From Theocolax elegans (taxonomy: Eukaryota; Arthropoda; Insecta; Hymenoptera; Cerocephalidae): a stretch of 64,000 nt of DNA. The position numbers were made by a program, and so were the translations under genes. Shown here one piece after another: positions 11,065 to 23,840 of this stretch (position 1 is its first letter; each line of letters opens with the position of its first letter). The stretch lies in the NCBI GenBank assembly GCA_026168455.1, contig CM047427.1, positions 44,421,500-44,485,499 on the forward strand, read 5' to 3'. The notes under the pieces were generated by a model. It was not told the origin of the DNA, searched no databases, and saw nothing but the letters and a program-made list of their open reading frames with translations.

Positions 11065-11385
11065 TGAGAGAGAGTATGAGAGATAGAATCAGAGAACGAA
11101 AGGTACAGAGCGAGAGAGAGAATGAGGGAGAGTGAGGGAGTGCGAGAGTGAGAATGAGTGTCTGTGTGAGGGAGAGAGACAGAATGAGAGAGAGAGAAAG
11201 AGAAATAGAGAGAGAGAAAGAGAAGGAGAAATAGAGAAAGAGAGTGGGAGAGAATGAGAGGTAGAGAGAGAGAATGAGAGAGAGAGAATGAGAGAGAGAG
11301 AGAGAGTGAGAGAGAGAGAGAGAATGAGAGATAGAGAGAGAGAATGAGACAGAGAGAGAAAACGAAATTTAGAGTAATAGAGTGC
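11024..11385. repeat. (GA)n-rich simple-repeat tract
   Basis: Purine-rich tract of the same type as at 6.9-7.2 kb. The minus-strand frame at 11089-11718 is mostly an artefact of this repeat. Confidence 0.9.
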
Positions 11386-12321
11386 GAGAGTAAGAGCTAG
11401 GTCCCGGTTTAAATCTGGGCTGAAGCTGTTTTCATTGAAATTTCGAAAATGTCTGAAGAGTTGAATTTTATTTTTCATACAAGAAATTATAAGAATATTG
11501 CATTTTTCAAGGTTTTCTCGGCGACATGTTGTTATAATAACTTGAAGCTTTGTAAAATGATAGATAATTACATAACGGAGGGAAACTAACTCCTGTTTTT
11601 GCGTAAATTTGTTTTTATTAATTGTTATAAGTAAATTAGTGGTTTTTTCGTCTGCTATTTTCTGGTGCGAAATTTGTATTTGTAATCGAGTATGATACCC
11701 ACTTAAATAAGTTATCAATCGACATAAGAAGGTTTAAAACGTGTAATGAACGAAAAATTGCTGAAATGAGTTTTTGGTATGACATCTTACCTGGGATATG
11801 ATCTAAGATCTCCAGTGAGATTTTTTAATGGGGATGTATATATATAAGTAAACAATATATCAAAAATAATATAACAAAACAATATATCAAAAATTGTAAA
11901 AACAAATCGTTATTTCTATTTGAACTTCTAATATTTGTCATATCATACATGTGGTATTTTAAATTCTAATTGGAATGTTATAATTAATAATTTATTAATC
12001 TGAATCGATCTATTATGAACTATATAAAGTTTATCAGGTATTAATGAAAATAATATCATTAGAATTAATTATTGGAAATAACAAAAATTGTTAATGATAT
12101 AAATAGTAAAAATGATCATTCTTCTATTAATTATTACGGATTTATCCCAACAAATTATATAATTGTAATATTTATTTAATTACTAGTACTATAAATTATT
12201 TTACTAAATAGTTTTTAAAAAGTAATTTTTTGAATATTACATTACATGTAATTTGATGGTAAAGAATTATTATGTTAACAATACTATTTAACTGCGAGCG
12301 AAGCGAGCATTTTGGCTAGTG
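11386..12321. other. AT-rich unassigned DNA
   Basis: No coding frame or repeat that I recognise. At 12290-12312 there is a small GC-richer palindrome (GCGAGCGAAGCGAGC) immediately before a repeat copy begins. Confidence 0.5.
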
Positions 12322-13345
12322 TTCAATTATAAAAACAAAAATAAGTAGAAAAATATGGGAGCAAGAATTAAAAATTTTTTTATCAGACATCGTTTTTGAA
12401 AGTGTGGTTGGAAACCATATTGGCGATGTTTGACACCTTCGTCGAAGGTGTTTTATAAAGTACTTTCTAGGGACACAAATAACGATAATTATTAGACTAC
12501 AAATTTATAATTTTTACTATAACTATTGTTTTTTCAAGTAAAGTATGTAATAATTTCTTGTAATTTTTTTCAATGTAAAATGTATGTATTTCATCATTTT
12601 TTTCAATTAAAACTTAGTTTGTAAAAAATGAGAGTATTATTTGTTATTTCTATTTCATAATAAACGCTTCCAAACCACTGTTCATCTAAAAATAAATGTC
12701 TTCTATTTGGTTTAATAGAAACCTATAAAAAAAGAAATTTATAAAGATCAAAGGAATGGTCCATTGTCTATATTGTTAATATCAAATATCACCATCAGTC
12801 TACTGCAAAAATTAGAGTACATGTAATAATTGTTAATTTTTTGATGATTAAGCATATAAGTTACATATAAAAAAGGTTATTATTCTATAAAATTGTTTAT
12901 CTACGATGTAAAGCACGGGAAGGATTGGCATTGTTTATTTAAAGAAAATTAAAAAATAGAAATTTCCTTTTTATCAGTTTTGTGGAAATTAATTAAAACT
13001 TTTTATAGAGTTTAAGCAAAATATATAAAAGTTTAATTAAAAAAAATTCAGTGTATGGTATGGTAAAAAATACTTGTCGATTATTCCGCTTTGATTTCAG
13101 TACTTTCTATTGCAGAAACTTTTTGGAGTTTAAGCAAAAAAAAATATATAAATATTCAATTAAAATTACTTGTCGATATTTGATTTCAGTACTTTCTATT
13201 GCAGAAACTTTTTATGGAGTTTAAGCAAAATATAAGTAGAAATAGGATGGGAGTAGTAATTAAAGATTTTTTTATCAGATAACATTTTTCAAAGTGTGAT
13301 TGGAAACCATACTTGCAAATGTTGACATTTTCGTAGAAGGTGTTT
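12322..13345 (+). repeat. Dispersed repeat, copy of the 3' part of the 58.6-63.7 kb element
   Basis: 12322-13015 matches 62985-63660 in direct orientation, with shared landmarks TTGACACCTTCGTCGAAGG (TTTGTCGAAGG in the other copy), GGGACACAAATAACGATAAT and ATCACCATCAGTCTACTGC. It starts at TTCAATTATAAAAACAAAAA. After about 13020 come two short units with CTTGTCGATTATTCCGCTTT or a shortened form, and a partial restart of the GATTGGAAACCATACTTG segment to about 13345. No open frame of interest. Confidence 0.75.
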
Positions 13346-15600
13346 TTATTAATACATTAGTGTATAATTTTAATAAATTAATAAAAAAGAAAAATAAAAT
13401 AAAAATATTTAATTATCATTTCATTTATGCGTTAAAAAATGGTTATTTCTTACAAAACAGTAAAATGAAACATTTCCTAGTTGCATTGCATTTATTTTAC
13501 AAACAAATTTGTGTATTATGACATATCTAATAATCATTTATTCAAAGAAAAATACAACTACGATTAACAGTGAATTACGCCACCATACCATATATCCATT
13601 AGATAATATGTACAATGTATTTTTTTCTCTTCTTGACAAGTCACAATTAAACTTGCCTAGAATAAAGGATCATCGATTTATTCCTTAAATATAATTATGT
13701 AAATCTAAACGTATACTATATAGTTTAGATTCCAACTGGACTGGCACATGTAATAGAAAGTTTCTTCGCGAAGCGACTAAAATTTGCCCATTATTATATT
13801 ATAACACATTTGTTTATGCTATATGTGGGACTATATATATTTGAGTTTATAGTTAGACTTAAGACAGAACCACAAATATTTACTTACACAAAATTTGTTT
13901 CATTAATTAAATCAATGACTCAATTACAGAATTATCCTATGTTGGTACTTTCAATTCTTTCAATTCTTATATCAATGCAGCTCTCAGTACATATTGTTTT
14001 TGAATCATGTATAAGCTGCACTTATACAAATACAAGTAATTATATATATATATATACATACTCATAATAGTGCACTTTTTAGGTAGCCTCTCGTCACTTA
14101 AATTTAAGTTTGTTTTGCTGAATCTTCAGAGATTTATGATAATATTTACAAGGTAAAATGTTCCTCGCAGCAAATTTGCTTTAATTTTACTTTGTACCAA
14201 TAATTTTTCATTTCAGAGACGTTATTTGCTTAAAGTTAATATACTTTAAAAATAACCTTTTCTTATTCAGTGAATTTAATATGATACACTTATAGTTTTA
14301 ATTAAGCTAAATTTATTTGTAACAAATTAAATTCTATATTATTGGGTTACTATAATAATTAATGACAACAGTACAATTTAATATTATAATTTTAGTACAA
14401 CACAAGAAATTCTATTTAATTACTTAACTATATATGTTAAATAGTGTCACTATCAAACATTTTATAGGCATGGGAAAGTTACAAAATTATTAAATGCCTT
14501 TTACACTTACCAAACAACTGACACATTGATTTTATTTAAATATTAAAAAAGGTATTCAATAAATATATGTAAAGAGAACAATAACTTATCAACATTCTTT
14601 TAAATTATTTAAGTCAGTACATATAACTATTAAGCAATCATTTCACTTAACGTTGGAAAGAATATCATTCTACATATGTTATAATCCATATAATTATTAA
14701 ATATTATGTACTTGGCAAAGTATCGAACACATATATTGGCTTTATATAGAAAATAAAGTGATTATTCAGTAATTTTAATTAGGATAGAGAACGATAAAGC
14801 ATCCACTTAATTATAATATATTGTTTTTTAAATTATTTTGGTCAATGTGGAAAACATTGAGATATCATGAGGGATTCATTATAAAATTACAAGCATAAGT
14901 CCCTTCAAATAATATAAACTTATAGCATGCTAGTATAGGATATGGGCGAATATGAAATCTTTACCTTGCAATAGTATCTGCATTGCACTACAATAAAAAA
15001 TACCGAAACGGAATAATGTGAGGTATTGGAATACGTAAATAAATAATTTTAATTCATAACTTTTCACACAAAATCAGCCAGATGATTCAGCTGTGACAAA
15101 AGTATTCACCTGAAACTAGCTCCCTCTCGTGGCCACGTTTGAACTTCTTCTATAAGTTTTTACTTCTGTCCGCGCTCTCTCACGGGCTGGAAAGCATTGT
15201 TTCTCTTTCTATCTCATGCCTTTCCTATACTATCTCTATCTCATTTTGTTTGAAGTTGACTATATATATCAAAAGGGAGAAGACGAAAATTGAGGAAAGG
15301 AAATCAGCAAGCAATATCTTTGGCATTGATTTTCTTGATTGTGCGTAAATGAATTCGTGTAAAACTTGTTGTACAGTAGAGATTAATAAATAAGGAACGT
15401 AATGCGTGGCCAATAGCACAAATAAATAATGTAATATTGAAGTGGTTAAAAAGTAAAAATTTGGGGGGGCTAGTTATCTGTATATAATGGCTCTCGCGCC
15501 TATACTTGCGTCAGGCGCTATCGCGCCTTTTGATAACTTGCAAATAATTTTCTAATAAATCAAAATACTTTTATAATATGACAATTCAGGATACCATGTG
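13346..15600. other. AT-rich unassigned DNA
   Basis: About 2.2 kb with no supported gene; the 85- and 69-codon frames here have no recognisable features. Noted: a (TA)n run at about 14040-14056, a poly-G run at 15464-15470 and a (GCC)n run at about 15633-15648. Confidence 0.5.
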
Positions 15601-15681
15601 AATATATATCTCTATAATATATAAATATTTCGCCGCCGCCGCCGCCGTGTCTAAGAATTCAGAATTCAACATATATATATA

Positions 15682-16815
15682 CACTACCGCTCAAAAGTTT
15701 GGGTTCACCTAAATAAAAATTGACCCAACTTCAAAGCGTCATAACTTTGGTGCAAAAAATGCTACAAAAACCTGCTACATACCGTTCAAAAGGTAATTTA
15801 AAAAGCTTTAAAATGACTTGGTGCAAAAATCTAATTTTTAATTTTTTACTTGCGCAAAAAACCAAAGTTTAAAACTGAAAAACTAAAAAAACAAGTCTCT
15901 TTATAAATGCCTGCATTTTTTAGGAAAAAGTGTATTTTTAAATGTTATACAATGTAAATTATAGCATTTTTTAAGAGCTTTCGAATGCTTTTTATAAATT
16001 TATCCTAGCATCATTTTTAAGGAAGTTACGACAGTTTTTATGCACACAAGCGTTTTTATTACTTTTTTTTAAATATTGGAAAATACCAAATAAACAAATT
16101 ATAGGTTTTTATATAAAAATTAAGCACACACGTTTTAAGAGCATAACACATTTAGAGATGTCAATAGTCGGGATGGTTATATTAATGATATTAAAATTTA
16201 AATGTATGTATATATATAAATATAATTAATTTGCCTATTTAAACTTACTTACATTTTGTTATTTTTATCTGAATATCTTTATATAGTTACCTAATATATG
16301 AATAAAAAACCCTAAAAATATCTTCATTTAAAAATATATTAAAAATTTGAAAACTTTTTTATCATTTAGAAACACATTATTTGTTTCTTTGGAATGATCC
16401 GATAATATTTAAAACCGCTATGATATTGAAAAAAGTAATAAAAACGCTTGTGTGCATAAAAACTGTCGTAACTTCCTTAAAAATGATGCTAGGATAAATT
16501 TATAAAAAGCATTCGAAAGCTCTTAAAAAATGCTTTAATTTACATTGTATAACATTTAAAAATACACTTTTTCCTGAAAAATGCAGGCATTTATAAAGAG
16601 ACTTGTTTTTTTAGTTTTTCAGTTTTAAACTTTGGTTTTTTGCGCAAGTAAAAAATTAAAAATTAGATTTTTGCACCAAGTCATTTTAAAGCTTTTTAAA
16701 TTACCTTTTGAACGGTATGTAGCAGATTTTTGTAGCATATTTTGCACCAAAGTTATGACGCTTTGAAGTTGGGTCAATTTTTATTTAGGTGAACCCAAAC
16801 TTTTGAGCGGTAGTG
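15682..16815. mobile_element. Tc1/mariner-type non-autonomous element with long TIRs
   Basis: It starts CACTACCGCTCAAAAGTTTG and ends with the exact inverse, flanked on both sides by TA, the Tc1/mariner target duplication. The terminal inverted repeats are about 385 bp (15682-16070 and 16427-16815) and differ at only a few bases; one arm carries a short insertion or deletion near 15970/16535. The centre (about 350 bp) is AT-rich with no transposase frame. It would be mobilised only in trans. Confidence 0.85.
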
Positions 16816-16825
16816 TATGTTTTAT

Positions 16826-17830
16826 ATATGGGGTGTTCCACGTGAACTGGTCCGATCAAAATTTTAATATGCACCAAATTTTGGGTACACATTGCAAATA
16901 TTTCTCAGAATACAGAAACAAAATTTTATATACTGGAATTTATTTGCTCATAAGTTATTCTAACCTCAAAAAGTGAATTTTTCCATGTTTTTTTCAACAC
17001 CAGCTAGGTTCACCGCTATTTAACTCAAAATCTATCAACTTTTACTATAGAACATTATAAGTAACTTTCGTTGCTAATTGTGTCTAGAATTTATTCTTCT
17101 AGATTAGAATTTCTAATTTCAAGGTGAATGTTATATAAACTACATGTCAATATTCAACTTAAAAAAAGTGCAAGTGCGCCACAATTGATTTTTTTATCCA
17201 AAAGTCTAAAAGAAAGCTTGGAGCAATACCTTTCAAATGGTCTGTAGCATTTTTATGGCCTCCAATTCTGTAAAAAGTTATGATAATTTAAAAAAACACG
17301 AAATTTTTTTAAAAATTTAAATGGGAATTACCATGTTAATTTTTGTGAATTTTTTCTCTTTCTTTAAATTATCATAACTTTTTACAGAGTTGAAGGCCAT
17401 AAAAATGCTACAGACCATTTGAAAGGTATTGCTTCAAGCTTTCTTTTAGACTTTTGGATAAAAAAATCAATTGTGGCGCACTTGCACTTTTTTTAAGTTG
17501 AATATTGACATGTAGTTTATATAACATTCACCTTGAAATTAGAAATTCTAATCTAGAAGAATAAATTCTAGACACAATTAGCAACGAAAGTTACTTATAA
17601 TGTTCTATAGTAAAAGTTGATAGATTTTGAGTTAAATAGCGGTGAATCCAGCTGGTGTTGAAAAAAACATGGAAAAATTCACTTTTTGAGGTTAGAATAA
17701 CTTATGAGCAAATAAATTCCAGTATCTAAAAATTTTTTTCTGTATTCTGAGAAATATTTGCAATGTGTACCCAAAATTTGGAGCATTTTAAAATTTTGAT
17801 CGGACCACTTCGTGTGGAATATCCCATATA
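16826..17830. mobile_element. Palindromic MITE, family B (near-complete inverted repeat)
   Basis: The left end GGGGTGTTCCACGTGAACTG is mirrored at the right end CACTTCGTGTGGAATATCCC. Arms of about 480 bp meet around 17320 with little or no spacer, so the transcript or single strand would fold into one long hairpin. Flanks are TA-rich, which hides the exact target duplication. No coding capacity. Confidence 0.8.
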
Positions 17831-18085
17831 TATGTCATATACATATTATATATATACGTTATATATATATGTCATGTATATGATATATATATATGTCATG
17901 TATATGATATATATATGTCATATATATGTTATATATATGTCATATATATATGTGTGTGTGTGCATGTGTGTATGTGTGTGTGTGTGTGTGTATTTGTGTG
18001 TGTGAGTGCGTGTGTGTGCTTGTGTGTGCGTGTGCGTGCTGCGTGTGTGTGTGTGTGTGTATGTGTGTTGTGTGGAGTGTGTGTA
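17831..18085. repeat. TATATG / (TG)n microsatellite
   Basis: ATATATGTCATG repeats pass into a long TG run with CGTG interruptions. The frames across it are Val/Cys/Tyr-rich artefacts. Confidence 0.9.
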
Positions 18086-18088
18086 TAG

Positions 18089-18548
18089 CAAAAAACATGG
18101 AAAAATTCACTTTTTGAGGTTAGAATAACTTTGAGAAATAAATTCAGTATCTAAAATTTTTTCTGTATTCTGAGAAATATTGCATGTGTACCCAAAATTT
18201 GGAGCATTTTAAAATTTTGATCGGACCACTTCGTGTGGAATATCCATATATATGTCATATACATATTATTATATACCGTTATTATAATATGTCATGCATA
18301 TGATATATATATATGTTCATGTATATGATATACTATATGTCATATATATGTATATAATGTCTCTATATATGTGTGTTGTGTGCATGTGTGTATGTGTGTG
18401 TGTGTGTGTGTATTTGTGTGTGTGAGTGCGTGTGTGTGCTTGTGTGTGCGTGTGCGTGCGTGCGTGTGTGTGTGTGTGTGTGTATGTGTGTGTTTGTGTG
18501 TGAGTGTGTGTATGTGTGTGTGTATGTGTGAGTGTGTGTGTGTGTGAT
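18089..18548. repeat. Second, indel-rich copy of 17670-18080
   Basis: The right end of MITE family B plus the microsatellite is repeated in tandem. Differences from the first copy are mainly single-base losses in short runs (for example CTTATGAGCAAATAAATTCC became CTTTGAGAAATAAATTC). Confidence 0.75.
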
Positions 18549-19060
18549 CATACACTTTTCCAAATATCTATATGTGAAATATACAATAAATTATAAATTA
18601 ATACATTAATTATTGCATTTTTAAGATAAATCTATTATAAACAGTAATGGCAAAAGAAAATTCAAATTTTAACAGAAGCAATATAAAATACGAATTACAT
18701 TTCAAAAATTTTTTGAAATTTATTATTTTAGTAGTATTTAATTTAAATATTATTCAAATCAAAATTTAAAAATTGTATGGATATATAAGTAAGTAGATTA
18801 CGTATATTTATATAAAACAATATTTTATATAAACAAGTATGTATTTATTAGAAACAAAAGGTTATTTAAGGAATGCCTTTGTTTATAATAATTAAAATAA
18901 ATATATGGGCTCTGTAACTAAAGGGAAAAATAAATTGGATATAATTATGGATTAAAACGCAAATTTTGAAAGCGGGTGCAAATTACGATTTACGGGAGAA
19001 ATGGAAGAAACAGGTTTTTATTTATATACCGCTAAAATGTTATAAATAATTCTTTAAAGC
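18549..19060. repeat. Direct repeat copy 1 (partner at 21036-21515)
   Basis: It begins CATACACTTTTCCAAATATC and contains GGGAGAAATGGAAGAAACAG near its end. The same order of landmarks recurs about 2.49 kb downstream with scattered substitutions. No coding frame. Confidence 0.75.
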
Positions 19061-19285
19061 TAATACAAAAATTAATTTAATTAAGAAGAAAGTTTTATTA
19101 CTCTTAAAGCATAAAATATTAATGACATGTAGAACTCTTGGCGATGACTTAAATAAATTAATTTTAGGAGGTAAAGTTCTATTAAATCCGTTTCAAATAA
19201 TCTAAAATTTTAATAGGTTTTTACTAAATACTACAATGAAGTATATGCACTTTACTATTTTTGGTAAGTTAATTGTTCATTACCA

Positions 19286-20706
19286 TATATATGGGCTATT
19301 TCACATCAGTGGTACGATGAAAATTTGAAATCACTCCAAATTTTGTGAACAGACTGGAAATATCTTCCAGAAGATAGAAAAAAAATTTGAGGTGTTAAAA
19401 ATAATTTGCCTAAGAGTTATTCCACCATGAAAAATGGAAATTTTTCAATTTTTTAGAGAAATTATTATTTTCAAAGCTATTTATCTCAAAATCTATTGAT
19501 TTTTTTAAAAATACATTATAAACAACTTTTGTTCAAAATAATCTTTAGAACTTATCTACTTGGGTTACAATTCCTGATTTTAAAATCTCGAAGAGATAGA
19601 ACGCCCAGAAATATTGAATATCAAAAAAAGGCGACCACGCCACAATCGATTTTGATCTAACACCGCTCAAAAGATCACATTTTTTGAACACACAAACACC
19701 AAATTTTTTTAAAAATTTAAATGGGAAATACCATGTTAATTTTTGTGAATTTTTTGTCTTTCTTTAAATTATCATAACTTTTTACGGAATTGAAGGTCAT
19801 AAAAAGCTACAGACTATTTGAGAGGTATTGCTCCAAGCTTTCTTTTAGACTTTTGGATAAAAAAATCAATTGCGGCGAACTTACACTTTTTTAAGTTGAA
19901 TATTGACATGTAGTTTATGTAACATTGACCTTAAGATTAGAAATTCTAACCCAGAAGGATAAATTCTACACATAATTAGCAACGAATATTTGTATAGTAA
20001 AAGTTGATAGATTTTGAGTTAAATAGCGATAAACCCAGCTGGTGTTGAAAAAAACTGGATAAAGTTCACTTTTTGAGGTTATAATAACTTTTGAGCTAAT
20101 AAATTCCAGTACCTAAAAATTTTTTTCTGTATTCTGCAAAAAAATTGGCAAAGTGTACTCAAAATTTGGTGCATTTTAAAATTTTGATCGGACCACTTCA
20201 CGTGGAATACTCCATATATATTATATATATATATTACACCTTTGGTGAAAGTTATGTCCTAAAATACGTGAAAATTAGTGATTTTATGAGGTTTATGAGG
20301 CATAACTTAGAACAGCGGTCTTGGCCAATAAGCTAACCCAAGCCATTCGAAAGCTCGCGAAAAATGTGAACTTTTGATTCAATATGTCCGGGTGTTCTAT
20401 CTCTTCGAGATTTTAAAATTAAGAAATGTAACCAGGGTAGATAAGTTCTAAAGATTAATTTAAACAAAAGTTGTTTGTAATGTTTTTTCAAAAAAATCAA
20501 CAGATTTTAAGATAAATGGCTTTAAAAATAGAAATTTTTCTAATAAATTGAAAAATTTCCACTTTTCATGGTCGAATAACTCTTAAGCAAATTATTTTTA
20601 ACACTTAAATTTTTTTTGTATGTTCTGGAAGATGTTTCCAGCCTGTTCTCAAATTTTGGAGTGATTTAAAATTTTCATCGTACCACTTGACGTGAGATAG
20701 ACCATA
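19286..20706. mobile_element. Palindromic MITE, family C, with a family-B fragment nested inside
   Basis: The left end GGGCTATTTCACATCAGTGG and right end CCACTTGACGTGAGATAGAC are imperfect inverses, and the arms pair through AAATTTTGGAGTGATTTAAA at about 20654. Between them, about 19690-20215 is the right half of family B (ends CACTTCACGTGGAATACTCC). Families B and C share the overall layout and a FAC-like terminal pattern (TTCCACGTGAA / TTTCACATCAG), so they may be related. Confidence 0.7.
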
Positions 20707-20762
20707 TATATGTATACATATGTATGTATGTATGTGGGTGTGTGTGCGTGCGGCGTAATATT

Positions 20763-20811
<49 letters not shown>

Positions 20812-21035
20812 AAAATTGTTTTTTCAAGAATACATAATATACGTATTTTTTCCGTGCGCAAAAAAAAGTTGTGAATATAACTTGAAAGAATGTGTATTTG
20901 TCTACTCATTCTTCATAAAACTCATAAAATTTTTAAACGTATACCCAATAATAATAACGGATCTAAAATGCAATGTAATGCTTTAAATACAGATGCAAAT
21001 TGTTTGAAGATTAAATAAATATTAATCAAGTATAA
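20707..21035. repeat. (TG)/(TA)n microsatellite and AT-rich spacer
   Basis: A (TA)n run at about 20765-20808 preceded by a TATG/TG run. No gene seen; the 86-codon minus frame over it is composed of repeat and MITE end. Confidence 0.7.
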
Positions 21036-21515
21036 CATACACTTTTCCAAATATCTATATGTGAAATATACAATAAGTTAAAAATTAAATATATTAATTA
21101 TTGCATTTTTAAGATAATTCTATTATAAACAGTATAGGCAAAAGAAAATTCAAATTTTAACAGTGGCAATATAAAATACGAATTACATTTGAATAGATTT
21201 TCAAAAACTATTAATTTAGGAGCATTTAATTTAAATATTTTTTAAATTAATATTTCAAAATTGTATGGATATATAAGTGTATAGATAATTTATATTTATA
21301 TAACACAATATTTTAAATAAACAAGTATGTATTTATTAGAAATAGAAGGATATTTAAGGAATGAATTTGTTTATAATAATCAAAATAAATATTTGGGCTC
21401 TGCATAGTAAAAATAAATTGGATATAATTATGGATTAAAACGCAAATTTTGAAATAGAGTGCAAATTACGAATCACGGGAGAAATGGAAGAAACAGGTTT
21501 TTATTTATATAGCGC
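21036..21515. repeat. Direct repeat copy 2 (partner at 18549-19060)
   Basis: Same landmarks as copy 1. It is interrupted at about 21520, where the 3' end of a minus-strand LINE begins, consistent with LINE insertion into this repeat. Confidence 0.7.
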
Positions 21516-23840
21516 TAAAATTTTATAAATTACTTTAGTTTTATTTACATTTAGGTTTAAGCCGTTTAAGGTAGCCCAAGATGCAACCGCGTTGGCATCA
21601 CTCGTGATACGTTGGACACCTAGTTCGAATTCCCCGGGGGGAAAAGAGTAATAAACCTGAGCATCATCGGCGTACATCATGTAATTACTAAATTCGAGTA
21701 CTTCGGGAAGATCGTTAATGAATACTGAAAAAAGCAAAGGACCCAAAACACTGCCCTGCGGTACGCCCGAATTTACCCCAAGCCAGTCCGAGCAGACGCC
21801 CAACTCATCCGCAACCGCTTGCGAGCGACCAACTAGATAGTGGAAAAACCACCTCAATACCGTGTTCGAACAACCTATGTCACGCAACTTAAGCAGCAGA
21901 GGACCGTGCGGCACCGAGTCGAATGCCTTGGAGAAGTTAAATAGGACCAAAATTGTGATCATGCGCGAGTCAATGGCCCTTCTGACATCATCGAGAACGC
22001 CTAAAAGTGCAGTCTGCGTACTATGACCTCTGCGAAATCCTGCTTGTCTGTCAGTCAGTTTATTATTTGTTTCTAAGTAATGAGACAGCTGTGAATGTAC
22101 CAGCCGCTCGAGCAGTTTCGAGACCTCGCAGAGTTTGGCAATGGGTCTGGTATCCGAGAGTGATTCGACCCTATTTGACTTCGCCAGTGGAAAGAGAATA
22201 GACCTCTTCCAGAAGTCAGGAAAGTAACCGAGCGACAACAAGTCGTTGAATAAAGCTGTAAGCCGTGGGGTCAATTGTGGCTCGAGCATTCTTAGCATCG
22301 TCACAGACGGCCCGTCCGTCCCCACTGCCCTCGATTTCGCGTTAGCGAGGGCACGCTGAACTCCTAGGGAACTAATTGAGTCAAATTCAAATTTGGACGG
22401 ACTAGATAGGTCGGGAACTGAGGAATAAATTGAGTTTAAAAAGAGAGGTGAAAGTGGCGGAACCCGATTCGAAATGGAAACATAGTGGTTATTTAATTGC
22501 TGGGTGGTGAAAGTATCCAATGGAGACAGATTAGACTTAGTGCATAATCCCAGGTTTTTCAATTCCCTCCATTTGGCTTTCGGATTTCCAGCATTTTTTA
22601 GCTTGTTTGTAAGATAGTTGTATTTATTGCTATCGAGAAGATTTGAGATTCTATTTCTTAATAGTTTGAATTTTTCGTAGTCTTCTATGCGGTTTGAGGA
22701 TTTAAAGGTTTTGAAGGCAATATTCCTAGACTTAATAAGACCCCTAATCTCTGCTGTCACCCATGGTTTGGATCTATTGCCAATCGTTACCAGTTTAGCC
22801 GGCGCAAGGGGGTCAAAAGCTGAGAGAGCAGATACCATGAGGTAGGATATGGACGATAGGAGATGAGAGGATGAGACGTCATGAAAGTAATTATGATTAT
22901 GAAGCAGCGAGTTGTGACCGTGAGGAGAAAGCGTTGTGATTTGCGATATCTGATTTATTGAGTGGAAGTTATAAGTTGTGAATAATAAATTAGGTGAAGA
23001 CATGCTAGATGAGTGACTGAGATGAGGTATGGAAAATAAGTTAGATGATGACATGTTGGATGGATTCGTGTGATGAGTGATGATAAATGGAATGGAGGAT
23101 AAATGGATGGAAATTGCGGTGAGTGCGGTGAATTAGAGTTGAAAATGGAATTGAAAGAAATAGCAAGTTCTTGTAGGTTAATCCCTTCCAGATCACGCGA
23201 CCTCCTTATTTTAGGCGGATCTCTATTAATCAGCAACTGAATTGCTATGTAATCATGACCCGCGGCGAAAGGAGTCGTAGATTTAAAATAATTAAAATCA
23301 GGCAAAGGATCGCTAATCAAGAAAAGATCAAGCCATGTGTGTGAATAACCTAATGCCGTGACAGCATGGTGAGTTGGATCGGAATCAATGAGCGATAGAT
23401 TGAGAGCTGCTATATTGGCTCTCATCATGTCTGCCGCGGCACTTGAAGACTTCATATCAATATTGAAGTCTCCGGTGATAACAGCGAGACCATGGGAAGC
23501 AAGGATATCAGATAATAATTCGAAAAAAACAGTAGGGTAAGAAGCTGCAGGCCGTCTGCAAACCACGCTCAAAATCAATGAAGTCGATTTGCCGATAATA
23601 TGTAATATAAAAAATTCAGGAGAGTTTGAGTACAGCCTATCAGAATGAGCCAGCATATTAACTTTATATTCATCTCTGACATATGCAGCCACACCGCCTC
23701 CTTCCTTACCCACTCAATCAAGTCTGTAAAGGGAGTGCCCAGGCAATTTTACTATACCAGAGGAGTCAGATTCTGTTAAAAAGGTTTCAGTGAGAGCGAT
23801 CACATCATAGGCTTGTGGATAGATTAAGGCTTCTATTTTT
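21516..23840 (-). pseudogene. LINE ORF2 (endonuclease and RT), frameshifted, 3'-truncated
   Basis: Two minus-strand frames overlap at about 22955-23054. The upstream one (to 23713, extended by a broken frame to about 23830 with TETF before it) is an AP endonuclease with ITGDFNIDM, SHTWLDLFL and AAGHDYIAI. The downstream one (21501-23054) is the RT with LFNFSKAFDS (FN where FD is usual), NSGVPQGSVLGPLLF and YADD. The junction stretch is Ser/His/Pro/Leu-rich in both frames, a sign of a frameshift in low-complexity sequence. The RT stops at YKILALYK, without the usual C-terminal part. Its 5' side is abutted at 23840 by the R1-clade LINE. It differs from the 7.6-10.5 kb LINE. Confidence 0.75.

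Noticed and set aside
17763..18563. Frames of 60-80 codons rich in Tyr/Ile/Met, Val/Cys or His/Thr
   Set aside because: Products of TATATG and (TG)n microsatellites.
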